Below are positions 45,363 to 56,765 of a stretch of DNA of 64,000 nt, piece by piece (positions within the stretch are counted from its first letter, which is position 1; each line of letters begins with the position of its first letter). Below the pieces are notes generated by a model that made no database searches, was not told where the DNA came from, and was given only the letters and a program-made list of their open reading frames with translations. A program made the translations under genes and the position numbers. Source of the DNA: Ischnura elegans (Eukaryota; Arthropoda; Insecta; Odonata; Coenagrionidae); the NCBI RefSeq assembly GCF_921293095.1, contig NC_060248.1, positions 12,108,744 to 12,172,743 of the forward strand. The letters run 5' to 3'.

Positions 45363-48042
45363 CCTACTTAATGGTCTGTTTGGTACAGGAATGGTATAGT
45401 ACCTATTTAAATGAAGAACGGAGGAATAATGTTTCATCAGGGGTGAAAAGGTCAGGAGCTTCAAATGACTCTGTAGAAGCATCCAATGAAAAAGGAAAGG
45501 TTGAAAGGGGGTGGCGAAGGGAAATGAAACGAGAGATGTTATATTGGAGGCAGAGGCCACGTTGACGAGTAGTGTGTGACCGGTCAGACCAACTAAGGGT
45601 TTGGAACCATTTGAGAGTGTGGAACCAATTAAGGGCAAGCGATAGATAAGAGGGGTAAAGTTAGGAGGAAGGGAGGGGTGCCAGAAGTGGGTTTTGGAGT
45701 GCATAATTAGGATCGACGGTGATTAGAATAATTCCTAAGGGGATGAGAACCCTCTCAACTGAAACTCCGAAGGAAAACGAAATTATAACAGTCTTCAATG
45801 ACCTAAGGGTCGGCCCTTAAGAATGGTAATGACATGAAAGAAGATTAGGCTCTTTGACCAAGATTTTGGTCCACTTTCTCAGTGCCAATTATTTTACAGA
45901 TGGAAATCTTTTCGTTTTTTTCGTTTCGAACGTAATTTTTTAGACTGGTTACGGTTGTGCCAAGGTACGGTGGTGACAGTCGTCCTATTGGCAAAACTAT
46001 TGGGAATAGCGGAATAGAGGAGCAGCTTGCATGAATGAACCTATGATATAGTATTTTGTTAGGTATCACGCGCCGTAAACGCTAGCAGGGGCCCATATTG
46101 GTTTTCAGCGGTCAAAGGTAAATATATTTGTTCGACTTCTTTTCATGGTTTTTGTTACATGAATTTAGATAAAAAGTTGATTACTTTTTCTCGATATTAG
46201 ATAGACATTATTGGTTCCATAGCTTTGATTATTTTGTTTGGAATTAATTTTGTATCGACATGGCGTTTGTTATTTTGCGAGACAGTGCTATGGGTATGGT
46301 TGTGACACTAGTAAAAGTTGTTTTTTTTTTGTTTTAGATGTCCATAATATGCTTAAGAAAGACTAAAAGAGGACTGTATGGCATGCAGCACAATAAATAC
46401 GGTTAAAAAGAAGTGAAACGAGACACTTCTTCACGGAGAGCCGTGGTAATGCGCAGATTTAATCGCATGACTTTGCTAAGATATGTTCGTAATGCGATAG
46501 CACTGGTGCGGGCAAAAATGAAAGCATTGTCAGCATGGCATATGTTGCTCAAAGCAATGTGTTTTCGCATTTGGGCAGGACAAGAGCAGCATCTATCAAA
46601 ACACTTAACACGTAGCGCGGAAGTTTATTTTGGATTACCTCCGTATGGAGTTTATATTTCGATTGAATTCTTTGAAGCATAACTGGAAATGTTTACTGAA
46701 ATTCTCAACTACTTGTTAATGAAGACTGATGTATTAACTATCCAGCATAAGTGAATACTGGCATACTAATTTTAGATGCTATTCTGCCTTATTAGTTGTA
46801 AATTATTGAATTGTTCCCAGATTTCAACTATTTAATGTGCAGTGTACATCGTGAAACACTACATTAGCTTTAGTGAAAATAATCAGCGTTGTGAGGTTTC
46901 AAAGATTTTTAATGACCGATTAGAGATTTATCTGTTCTACAATATTTTCCTTTCTTTTTTTACCTTAGTGCTGAAAATGGTGAAATTAAGTGGTCGAGAG
47001 GTACACTTTTCACGAAAGTAGGTGTAGCAAATCTGAAGAAAACGCTCAACATAGATATTAATTGAATCATAAGACCAAGGTGTGCGATAATATATGAGAG
47101 AGATACACTTAATGCTAAACAATAATTAAAAGATACCATGGTTGAAATTTTGAGAAATTATAGAGACTATAACACCTGTAGGTGCCACTCTTCAGAACTT
47201 GAGATTACCAGATAACTACGTCATCTATTACAACTAGTAGAATAAATAACCTATGTTTACTGTTATGATAGCCTAATCGCCGATAATTTATAAAGAAATG
47301 GTGGCATTGTGTTGCGTACTTAGTACAGAGGTACATACATAAAAGTAAATGCAAGCACCCTTGTAGCCTAATGAACAGAGCCTATAAAGGAGTAGGAAGA
47401 AGGTAGATAAATAAAAAAAATGGAATAGAATGTTTAACTTTAGCGGATTATATTTGTAAAAAAATCATTCAAATTAGCTCTTTCTATTGAATTTATGGCT
47501 AAGCTAGGAAAAAATGCGCTTTAAAACACCCCCGTGGAATTTTGAAAGATACAAAAAATTATACTATTTTACGAGGAAAATTTTCTTCTACTTCAACTAT
47601 GCTTCAACTATGCCTAAGCAATCCAGAAATACTTTCACCAGGATTTTTATATGTTGGAATTCCAAACCTATAAAAATAGACAATAAATGATTGGTAGCTT
47701 CGAAGTGGCGAAAGGATGTCATATATATTCTATATTAGATCATATGGGGCAATACATTCTAAGACTGTTATAAAAACCTACAAAGTTACATTGGGTGGGG
47801 ATCACGCACAGATTGTTCAATGATACCGCAAACTACTATCAACTTAGGAAAGCAGGAAGGGATGATTGAGGTCCACGCTGGAGTGGGCGACGTGACATTT
47901 CCTTCGCTCAGGCTTAAGCAATTAATAACCAAATTGACGATGAAACGAGCGAAACTGAATACTAAGTAATCATAGTCGACCGCAGATAATGTATCGTGGT
48001 CACTCACTATATCACCACCACGGCTTCCACGTAAACTTAATT
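45363..48042. other. Non-coding stretch, nothing recognised
   Basis: The minus-strand 114-codon frame at 45360-45704 and the plus-strand 89-codon Arg/Ala-rich frame at 46413-46682 have no recognisable domain and no splice context. Otherwise AT-rich. Confidence 0.45.
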
Positions 48043-48049
48043 ACTTCCC

Positions 48050-48241
48050 CATATTTAAATAAATGAAAGATTGTAGGACTTTTCAACATGAATTTTTAAT
48101 GCGTACAACGCGTTTCGGCACTGAGTCATCATCTGGTACAAGACTGGCTGACAGAGATGATGGCTCAGTGAGCCGAAACGCGTTGTACGCATTAAAAATT
48201 CTTGTAGAAAAGTGCTACGATATTTTATTTATTTAAATATG
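48050..48241. mobile_element. Palindromic element with CCGAAACGCG core
   Basis: Near-symmetrical arms run from CATATTTAAATAAAT at 48050 to its inverse at 48241 and share GAATTTTTAATGCGTACAAC and GCGTTTCGGC. In the centre of the right arm GATGAT is followed by the perfect hairpin GGCTC-AGT-GAGCC and then directly by GAAAC, a good match to hammerhead stem II plus box 2, but the first two core bases (CU) are replaced. ACTTCCCCAT occurs at 48043-48052 and 48281-48290 and may be a TSD if a 40-bp tail belongs to the element. Confidence 0.7.
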
Positions 48242-48280
48242 TCTAACTTCTACCAATTGAAGCCTAAATCTGTTGAACTT

Positions 48281-48306
48281 ACTTCCCCATAGTTCTATGG
48301 GGAAGT
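48281..48306. other. 12-bp perfect hairpin
   Basis: ACTTCCCCATAG-TT-CTATGGGGAAGT. It overlaps the possible right TSD of the preceding palindromic element. Confidence 0.7.
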
Positions 48307-48559
48307 GCAGTAGGAGCAACACAGGATCACAGGGAAAACTCAACGGCGGAACAAACCATGAATCAAAGAATCTTCTTCACCTGACAGCCATATATATGTA
48401 GGAATAGGGGTGCATGAAATTCGTTGTCAATAGGGGTAGTGTGTCATAACTTCTTGCTGAGCCTTGATAGTATGATAAACCTCCCTGCGATAATGCGTCA
48501 GAGGTCTCCTAATCGCTTCATATGATAAGCTATTTTTAGTTATTCATGACTTTTATAAA

Positions 48560-49030
48560 ATGTTTTGATAATGCGAATGGTTGAGGAGAGATTTTTACAT
48601 CAGGGAGATGCGCGGATGATACGGGTTTGATTAGCAAGTTAGCGAAAAGGCTGCAGGCTCTAGTGGATTCATTAGACCAGCGACGCATGGAGTATGACTT
48701 GAAGATTAATCACAAGAAGACTAAAGTTAATCGGTAATGTAATGCATCGTGAGTTAAGACTGTGTGATTCAAATAGGACGGCAAAAGCTTGAACAAGTAG
48801 ATCAATTTACCTATTTGGGCGGAAAATTAGCGGAAAAATGATACAGCACTATGACCACAAAGAAGATAATTGGATAATCTAAGGAGGCGTTCATGAACAG
48901 GAAGGAGCTTATAAGAGAACCGTTCCGTAAGATTTTAAAGAAAAGGCTAGTGAAGACTATGATCGGGAGTGTAGTGCATTACAGTACAGAAGCATTACTA
49001 CTTAGAAAATAGGACGAGAGTAACCCTGAG
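48560..49030 (+). pseudogene. LINE relic: RT palm (YxDD region) and thumb
   Basis: Near 48610 the frame reads CADDTGLISKLAKRLQALVD and MEYDLKINHKKTKVN, the catalytic-motif block of an RT with the first residue changed. Then EQVDQFTYLGGKLAEK, a stop, KEAFMNRKELIREPFRKILK and RLVKTMIGSVVHYSTEALLL, which match the 33-kb copy's MNRKELLRGS...WSVALYGAETW. Same family as the 4.6, 5.2 and 33-kb relics, opposite orientation, and covering the part immediately N-terminal. Confidence 0.8.
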
Positions 49031-49040
49031 TTTAGATGAG

Positions 49041-51424
49041 AAAGAAAATGTAACCCGCCTTAATTTTGAGGGCAGATAGGAAACGTAATACATACGCCAC
49101 ACTGGAACACAACCCAATGGTAAGTTCAATCACTTTCTCTCAGCGATTCAACCCAAAGATTGGTAGGGTTAGGTGTGGATAGAACTCACCCTGGACTAGG
49201 CCACAGGCGTGTGAACTTCACTTATTTAGGGTAGGGGGATGAGGGGGTTAGTTTTTTTACCTGGGCCACCTCTTCCTTGTTAATTAGCGCGTATAATTTA
49301 GAGTAATATATTTTAGTTTTATCTGTTGATCTGAAATATCACCGAAATTTTTCTTTTCCGGCCAAAAATTCTCTTAAAGTAAAATAAAAATACTAATTTA
49401 AAATATGATAAAACTTTTTGCTTCACCTGAAACCTAGTGTATTAAAAAAGAGGAAGAAGGTGTGAGAAGGCTGCTGTACTAGGTCGAAATGTATTATTAG
49501 CTCTATTGAGATATATTTTAGCACTCAACTACTATCTCAAAAAGGGGAGAGCACCTATTATGTTTTTGTCTAAAACAAGGCGATTTTTTGAGGGAATAGA
49601 ATGTATCTGAAACTGAATTTAAAAGAAATATGGGGTTGATATTTGACCGATCCGTCCAATTTATTCTATTGGCTCTTATAGTCAAGAAAGAAGACGCATC
49701 TAACGGTTGGCTCAAACGAATGCATCGGTAATTTGTATCTCGTATGTTGGTAGTAAAAATACTGAAGCAGAGGCTATTCCTGAAAGGCATGCACATTTTA
49801 TTGAGACCATCTCCTACTATGAAGTAAAAGACATAAAACGTAAGAAGGGATTTCCAATGCAGGCATCCTTTTAACATTCAGTTTACAATTTGAGGTACAC
49901 AACCTTTGAATTCGATAAAATACTACAACCATGCATTGATATAGTGTGTATCCGTGTTTATCGCCGCAGATTGCGAAGTTGTAATTCGAGTTTTTTCAAA
50001 GATGTACTTGAGAGTAGAGCTGAAACTTTATTTTTTACTTCAGGGTCGGATCGAATGCCAATAATATTGAGCTAGCATGCTGGGAAATTTTGCCTTAGAA
50101 ACGCATATAGAGTTTATTTGATCGAGGGGCTGAAATAAAAACAAACGAACTCAACAGCGCGCAGAAGAGGATTCGAAATGAAAGAAATAAAATGTGGCTA
50201 AGGGATGGAAGGACGGATAAATATGAGAGCTGTGGGAAGAAACATGGGATGGTGAGAAAAGACGGAGAGTCTTTTCAATCCGATGGTCTCTCTCTGCGGT
50301 GAAGTGGTTCACCGCCCTGGAAGGCTCAAAGATAAAAGAAACGGAGAAGAGAGAAGGGGTGGTTGCTCACCCTTACTTTGGAATGGCGAGGGGAGGATGG
50401 CGGTTTGAAGGGGACGGAAAGAGGCGAATAAAAATATCCCACGAGAGAAAGAATGGGTGCAAAAAGTAAGACAGCGACGGGGAGAAGATACAGGGGATGG
50501 AGGTTCCCCAAATATGTCTAGGAAAAACTAATGGATTTATGGAATAAATTAAAGGAATTCTTTCAAAAAGAACACTGTAGGTAGACCTACCGTGACCGTC
50601 AAAAAATAGGAACGTTTTTTAATGTTGTATATGTGAACATGGTTAATTTTTCTCGATGAATGTATACACCATGATTCAAGGAATAAAATTAAAATAATTT
50701 AGATCATATTGAAAATCTTTAACCATTAATTTAGCAAAAATTACTTAAAATCCAACCGATTTCCTACTTGATTCGTATTTAACAAATGACAAAAACATTT
50801 TTATGACAAATATTTGATTAAAATATGGCACTCTAATTATCTTTCACACTATTTAAATGGAACGTATTTTAATGAATATTAATTTATTACAAGTAGTTAA
50901 TAACTGTCTGTAACGGAGGACCAGTGAGTGCCTTCAGTAAAATGAAAAGTATTTGTCTTACAATGATGGTAATTCGAAATTATACAGCCTTAAAGCTCTG
51001 TTAAATGCAATATTTTATTGAAACTGAGAGATTTTTCTGCAATCAGTATTTGTAAGGCCTTGCACAATACCAGTATTTTGCAAGTCCTCTGGGACGACTA
51101 AAAATGATTTTAAAAAAAAGTGAAAAATTCATGATATTTCTAAAACTAATCGTTGATTAGACAGGGTGATTTTATAATGATGAACTGAATATTTTCAACT
51201 TCCATTATTATACCCATAGGTAATTTTTTAGGTTGCTCTCCAAAATATAGCACAAAACAATATTTTCCCGAATACCTTGTGACCACCCAAGTATGAATGT
51301 AACCTAGTATGTAAGCATACAATAAAATTACAATACAAGACACAATATGATAACTTAAGGGCGTAAGGGATTTAAAACTTAGATAGAACATTTCTCAATA
51401 CGAAATCCACACATAAAACAGCTG
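49041..51424. other. Non-coding stretch, nothing recognised
   Basis: AT-rich with a purine-rich GGATGG/GAAAAGA tract at about 50180-50520. Frames up to 119 codons (49518-49877 minus) are without motif. Confidence 0.45.
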
Positions 51425-51610
51425 CAGTAACTTTCCACCCAGTTTATATAAAACACTCAGATCAAATCCGAGTAAGGTTTCGGCACGAAATGCCGTTATC
51501 AAGAAATGCCTTTCTTATTTAGTATTTTCAAGGGTTATCTTCATAGCGACATTTCGTGTTAAAACCACAGTTCACGTATTTTTAAGGGTACTGTTTGGAA
51601 AGATACTACT
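51425..51610. mobile_element. Degenerate palindromic element
   Basis: Left TTTCCACCCAGTTTATATAA, GTAAGGTTTCGGCACGAAAT and right ATTTCGTGTTAAAACCACAG, ACTGTTTGGAAAG are inverted with many differences; TTATCAAG/CTTGAAAAT motifs sit in the centre as in the copies at 3.1 and 21.6 kb. Confidence 0.5.
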
Positions 51611-51667
51611 TCAGCAAAAATTTTGTAGTTTCTTGTCAGCATAAATTCCCACCGAGTTTTTTGTTAA

Positions 51668-51698
51668 AAATATTTTGTATTTTAAAAATACAAAATAT
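51668..51698. other. Short AT palindrome between two ATTCCCACCG direct repeats
   Basis: AATATTTTGTATTTT-AA-AAATACAAAATATT forms a stem of about 14 bp. ATTCCCACCG precedes (about 51646) and follows (about 51697) the palindrome, so the pair may be a TSD around a very small insertion. Confidence 0.5.
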
Positions 51699-51699
51699 T

Positions 51700-52727
51700 C
51701 CCACCGGTTTAAGCCAAATACACTTGCATACGAACAAAACGACAGAGCTGGGATGAGTGACCTCAAGTTCACTTCTTCACCACAAAGATTTATAACAAGC
51801 ACTTTTTAGCTTTAACCCTCTCGCCGACCTTCTTTTAGAAAGCACACTCATGCCTTGTCAAACGCACTGTTCTGGCTTTCAGCGTTAAGCAAGCATGCAA
51901 ACGTGGAAGGGATTCTTGGGAAAAGCAAGTAACGTGATGCTGAAGAAAATGAAGACAAAAATAGCAGAGGAATGAGCACGTATGCAAAGAGTCGGAGAGT
52001 TTTCTGGAAAATGAAAAAGGGAGTCAAAATTGAATTTCGGAGACATTGAACGAATGAGAAGAAAGAAGGAAAAGAGACGAAGAAAAAGAGGAAAAGAAAA
52101 ACTGAAGGTGTGAATAAGAAAGAAGAGTAAAAGTGAAATAAAAAAAGATTTCAAGGATTCCGCCCAATGGTGCAGAAGTGGAGGTTGGAGAAGGTGAGGA
52201 AAATATTGCCCGAAATTTGCTTTTTGATATAGCCTGTGGAAAGGGTGAAAATATAGGATGCGGCGATTGTTGGAAGTTGGGAGGGAAAAGTGGAGTGAGG
52301 AGACGGTGAAGAGGCGGCACATCCCCAAGGGAACAGGACGAGAGAATAGAATTGAGAACGAGGGTGACAACTTCTGCTCTAACAGAACGCATTATGTAGG
52401 AGGGAGGTAAGGGAACGAGTTTGCCGTCACGGATAACTTTCCCTTCCTCCGCCAGAGCGCGCGACCGAGGCGGAAGCGGCCTCTGAAACATTCAAGTCTT
52501 GCGGAAGGGACACTTAGAAGTATGAGTGACGTCCTCAGGGAAGCACTTTACCCAAGTGCGAACTTGCAAGTTTGACACCTCCCTATGAGAAAACCAAAGA
52601 GCGCTATTACGCTTCTTCTATTTTGGAATGGAAAGCCATTTCAACCATATGAAATAATCATGCGAGTTTTTATTTAATAGAACTAACTGTATGAATAAAC
52701 AATGTTAATGCTGATTACTCCATGTGA
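51700..52727. other. Non-coding, strongly purine-biased tract at 52020-52440
   Basis: The two overlapping minus-strand frames here (155 and 161 codons, the longest in the window) are Phe/Ser/Leu/Pro-rich translations of this purine-rich tract and look like low-complexity artefacts. A CpG-richer piece near 52440-52490 shows no start/donor pair. Confidence 0.5.
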
Positions 52728-52803
52728 CTAAAGAATATTTTGAATGCCGAAAGCAGAGCAAAGGGCTTTTAATTAGGCTATAAATGTGATAGACTATTAT
52801 TAT
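52728..52803 (+). repeat. About 75-bp direct repeat, copy 1
   Basis: Blocks GAATGCCGAAAGCAGAGCAA, GGCTATAAATGTGATAGA match 53002-53080 with scattered substitutions. Confidence 0.65.
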
Positions 52804-53001
52804 TAATTATAAGTACTACGGACAGAAAATAATAATACAAAAATAGCAACCACACGGAAAATGACTGTTACAGTACCTTGAAACTAACAGAATGCAAAGA
52901 GAGACTGTCTTAAAACTTTTCTGAAAACACTTGTACTCTGTTGGGCGTCAGGGCTACAATTGCTCGAATTGATGTAAAAAAAACCAGTCAAGCCTATCTC
53001 C

Positions 53002-53080
53002 ATAGTGTTTTTTAACGCCAAAAGCAGAACAAAGGCCTTTAATTATGCTATAAATGTAATAGAATATCATAATAAATATA
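53002..53080 (+). repeat. About 75-bp direct repeat, copy 2
   Basis: TAACGCCAAAAGCAGAACAA...TGCTATAAATGTAATAGA, partner of 52728-52803. No TIR. Confidence 0.65.
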
Positions 53081-54369
53081 CGATAGAATTGAATAGGATT
53101 TATGGGTGTAACTATGTACGATATGAAACTCAGAAATGAGTTTTATATCGCACAAAGGCAGCAAACGGAAGCTCGAAGTGGTTATTGCGCGTATTAATCA
53201 CCTCACTAGTATATGAAGACCTGGAGGGGAAGTGGAACTTGTTAACTGTATGCTTAAGCATTGAAGACGGGTGAAAGGGACACTTAGCCGGTGGGGATCT
53301 CTCCGGAGAACATTTCACCGCGACTGATGAGCACTCATGTGATTGGCGCTTATTGCCCCCTCTCCAGAGGCTTTTACCGCCAACCCCATCCACGCGAACA
53401 TGTCTCATGACTGCTTCAGCGTGCTTGGCATATTAAAGACATTCCTCAGGCAATTAAGCGAAACTTCAACCGAAACATCAGTTAATTGAGACATTCTATA
53501 ATTCCGTCTCTGATGCAAATGTAGTCACGCATCAACAGAAAAGTTCCTGTTGAAATGAGAGGTAATCGAACTTTTCCACAATAATTCCTTTCCACTACAT
53601 AAAACCTGAATCAGTTGAACTTATTCGAGAAAATTTCCTCATAACAGTCCATCTGATTTTGCTATATTTTCGTAAGTTATAAGAATGACCAACAAGTGCA
53701 TAACTGAGAGATTTGACTTGTAGAATAAATACATTGGGTACGTTTAGGTAATATTTGAGACCCCACTGGTTTCCTCGAGAGAATAAAATAATACTTTTCA
53801 TCGGATGTAAATTTTCAATAATAAATACAGCAATAAAATTTTAATATGCAAATGATGACAGGTGTACCTAACAGTAAATAGTGAAGAATTATTGCTTCCT
53901 AATTCTAAAGTCTAGCAACTTTTGATTCAGAAGTTATTTGAGTTGACTTTAAAAATAACAATTTTTGAGTCACTTAAGAATAATATAATGAATAAATAAT
54001 ATACTTAACCACATATTTTAAAATATAAAAAGATAATGAACCTATCTTTAAAGCTAACTTTAACGGATATGCTTTGAATGAAAAGAATACCTGATGTACC
54101 TAGAGAGCACAAATTAATTATATTCAATGGCTGTACTACTTAGGATATTGAAAATAAGCTGAGTCAAAAATTATGCTCAGCTAAGTAACCGACCAATGTA
54201 AAATTCCAACTTCCATCTTGCTAAACAACTGTAAGGTTGGATAACTAAATGATCTTGCGGTATTTTTTTATGGAATTAAAAGGAAAAGCCCGAGCACAGA
54301 ATTCCATTTCTGGGCAAAAAATCAAAACAACTTCATCATTTTCACTCCTCACAATAGATCACAATACAG
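53081..54369. other. Non-coding stretch, nothing recognised
   Basis: No gene or repeat recognised; frames under 95 codons. Confidence 0.45.
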
Positions 54370-54377
54370 CGCGTCAG

Positions 54378-54657
54378 CAGTGGCGTAGCCAGGAATTTCG
54401 CTCGGTGAGGTTGGAGGTCCAAAATCAGGGGGGAAATTTTTTTTCAGAACAGTGTACTAAGTAGACGGTTTTAAATTGATTTTAACACTTTTCATAATAA
54501 AAAAAACTCCGTTCATCAAATTAATCTTTAGTAAATTCATGATTTTTCAATATTTTCTTTTCTTTTATGAAGCAAAGTAATTGTGTTTTTCAAATTTCGG
54601 AAGGGGGGGGGGGTTCCGAACCCCTCCCTCCGAATCTCCCCCTTGGCTACGCCCCTG
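54378..54657. mobile_element. 280-bp hAT-type MITE with 8-bp TSD
   Basis: CGCGTCAG at 54370-54377 and 54658-54665 is a clean 8-bp duplication, the size made by hAT transposases. TIRs are CAGTGGCGTAGCCAGG (left) and CAGGGGCGTAGCCAAGG read inward from the right end. The CAGNGGCGTAGCC start is the common TIR of arthropod non-autonomous hAT elements. The interior is AT-rich with a G10-12 run at about 54603-54613. Non-coding. Confidence 0.9.
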
Positions 54658-54665
54658 CGCGTCAG

Positions 54666-56623
54666 TGCCATTCGGTTTACGTGGATAGATGGCAAGATTA
54701 TTCATGCGCTGATTTCAGTCGCTTACCCTCCCGCTAATATCCTCTCCCGAATCACACAAAACAGGTGTTGAGCTGACTGATGACGCACCGATTGAAAGAT
54801 TCACGGAACGCCATTCACCCTCGCTCGATCATTTCGTCGTCTTGACAGCGGAACCGAAAGATTCATTGTTAACAATCCCAGCGGGGAATGAATGCACTGG
54901 TGTGAGGAGATCAGACAGGATGAGGCAAAAGGGTAACTCGACACATTCGCTCGCCGAACGTCACTCGGGAAATTGCTCCGCTAGTGAATTCGGCAAACGA
55001 CCGCGCGAGAGATGCGATCCACAGCCAAGGGGAATGCGAATTCGGAATACGAGAACCTGTATCTCCTCATTCCTTCGAGGTTAAACCTTTCGAGCATCGC
55101 CACAAATCGAATACGGAGCTCTTTGGGGGAAGTAAAGGCTGAGAGACAGGAAGGAGGAAGGAAGCAAGAGAAGGTTGGGTGGAAGGAAAGTAATGAGAAA
55201 GTGCCGAAATATGTATCTCCGGGAAATTGAGCACATTCCACCTTTTAATCACCGCTGAATTCACGGAAAATTTCCAGCGGTTGGATGGGACTGAAATTTT
55301 CAAGCAGCCAGAATGGGATTAAGTATCTGTCTTCTTCCGTGACTGATTAAGACAGTCTCTGGGAAGAAGTTGAGATGAACAACAGCCTTGAACTTTCAAA
55401 ACTGTGCGACCATAAGGTCGTGGCGACACAATTCACACACAGATTGCAATCCGTTTTTGCAACTTATAGTGTGGTATACAATCTGACGTAATAAGAGAAG
55501 GTTCATAAATTAAGTTCTCTCCTTCGACGATCTATGATTATCTATGCATGGCATGAGAAACCCAGTGTCTTGTATCTGACAATAGTATGACATACCATAC
55601 TCTATCCTAAATCGAAATTCTTCAAATTAAGTTTAAAGCGGCATTACTCTTTTTCATCGAAGCTAAACAAAATATTTTGCTAAAAGTTGCATCCATCAAC
55701 AATAATGGATAGAACTAGGATACTAGTTTTCATCGAATAATAGAATGTTACTCTCACAAGTGATAATATAACATGTTATATATTTTCTGATACATTTCCA
55801 TAAATATAAGATTTAAGACAAACATGCGTCATTGATAGCAAACAAATTGCAATTTTAATTGTTACCATGAGAAAATACCGTTCACTTTATTTCTTGGAAG
55901 AATCATCAAGACCTCGCAAAGATTCGCGATGTCATACTTCACGGGGATAGACATAATATATTTTCTGCTGAGAGCATCTTGCGGTTTGTGATTTTCTGTC
56001 TGGGATTCCTTTGAGAATCTACCACCAGAGAGACGAGTTTAGACCTCATTTTCTTCGGTTTACAGTCAACCAGTGAAGCAGTTGGCTTGTGAGTGATCAA
56101 GTCAAGAAAACAGACGGTGAAAATATCAATATGACACATGGAGGTGAGAAAAAAGTTCCAATAATAGAATCTCTCGCCATAAAGTGACGAAAAACTCTTG
56201 TTTTCTTCATTTCTCGACATTTCGAGAGATATTTTACACCATGATATCTTTTCTGTACTTCAAGAGCATCACCATGGATACGCCATATTTTATAGTGTTC
56301 ATTGTGAAAAGACATGAAACTGAAACGAGCATTGAAATGAATGCATATTGCTCATTTATCAAAAGTATATTTGTTGAGAAAAATCCCCGTTCAACGCAGG
56401 TGTACGGAATAAAAGACAGAAGAGAAAGATAATTTCTCTACGGAGATAGAGTTTTTCTTAAATAGATGTAAACAGATTAATTGATTATTAATTGACCACT
56501 TTTTTGCGCTAGAATGAACTGAAAAAAGTGAAACAGGGAAAAATTGGGATTAAGTAAGTAATTATCTGTTACTTAGTTCAATAAGAACAATATTTTTCTC
56601 TTGAAAATAAACTCAATGTATAG
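54666..56623. other. Non-coding stretch, CpG-richer at 54780-55130
   Basis: The CpG-richer segment (CTCGCTCGATCATTTCGTCG and similar) may be promoter-like, but none of the overlapping 72-86 codon frames shows a domain. The remainder is AT-rich. Confidence 0.4.
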
Positions 56624-56765
56624 ATTTAATGCAAGATCTTAGAATTCCCCGACGTATCAAGTGCAGAATGGTTTCTCGAGCTTTCCACCGGGTAATTGGT
56701 TCCATGTCTCCCAACGTTTCGAAGGACGACTTGCTCTCCATCTTCAGGGAATCTTCTAGAAATGC
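56624..56765 (+). repeat. Single-arm relative of the 15060-15242 palindromic element
   Basis: It follows the left half of 15060-15242 block for block: GATCTTAGAATTCCC, TTTCTCGAGCTTTCCACCG, TCTCCCAACGTTTCG, GACTTGCTCTCCATCTTCAG. Translated frames also look alike (MxDLR...SRxFHR), which probably reflects DNA homology and not a protein. No inverted arm or TSD. Confidence 0.65.

Noticed and set aside
51885..52491. Two long overlapping minus-strand frames (161 and 155 codons)
   Set aside because: They are translations of a purine-rich tract into Phe/Ser/Leu/Pro-rich low-complexity peptides, overlap each other in different frames, and show no start context or splice signals.
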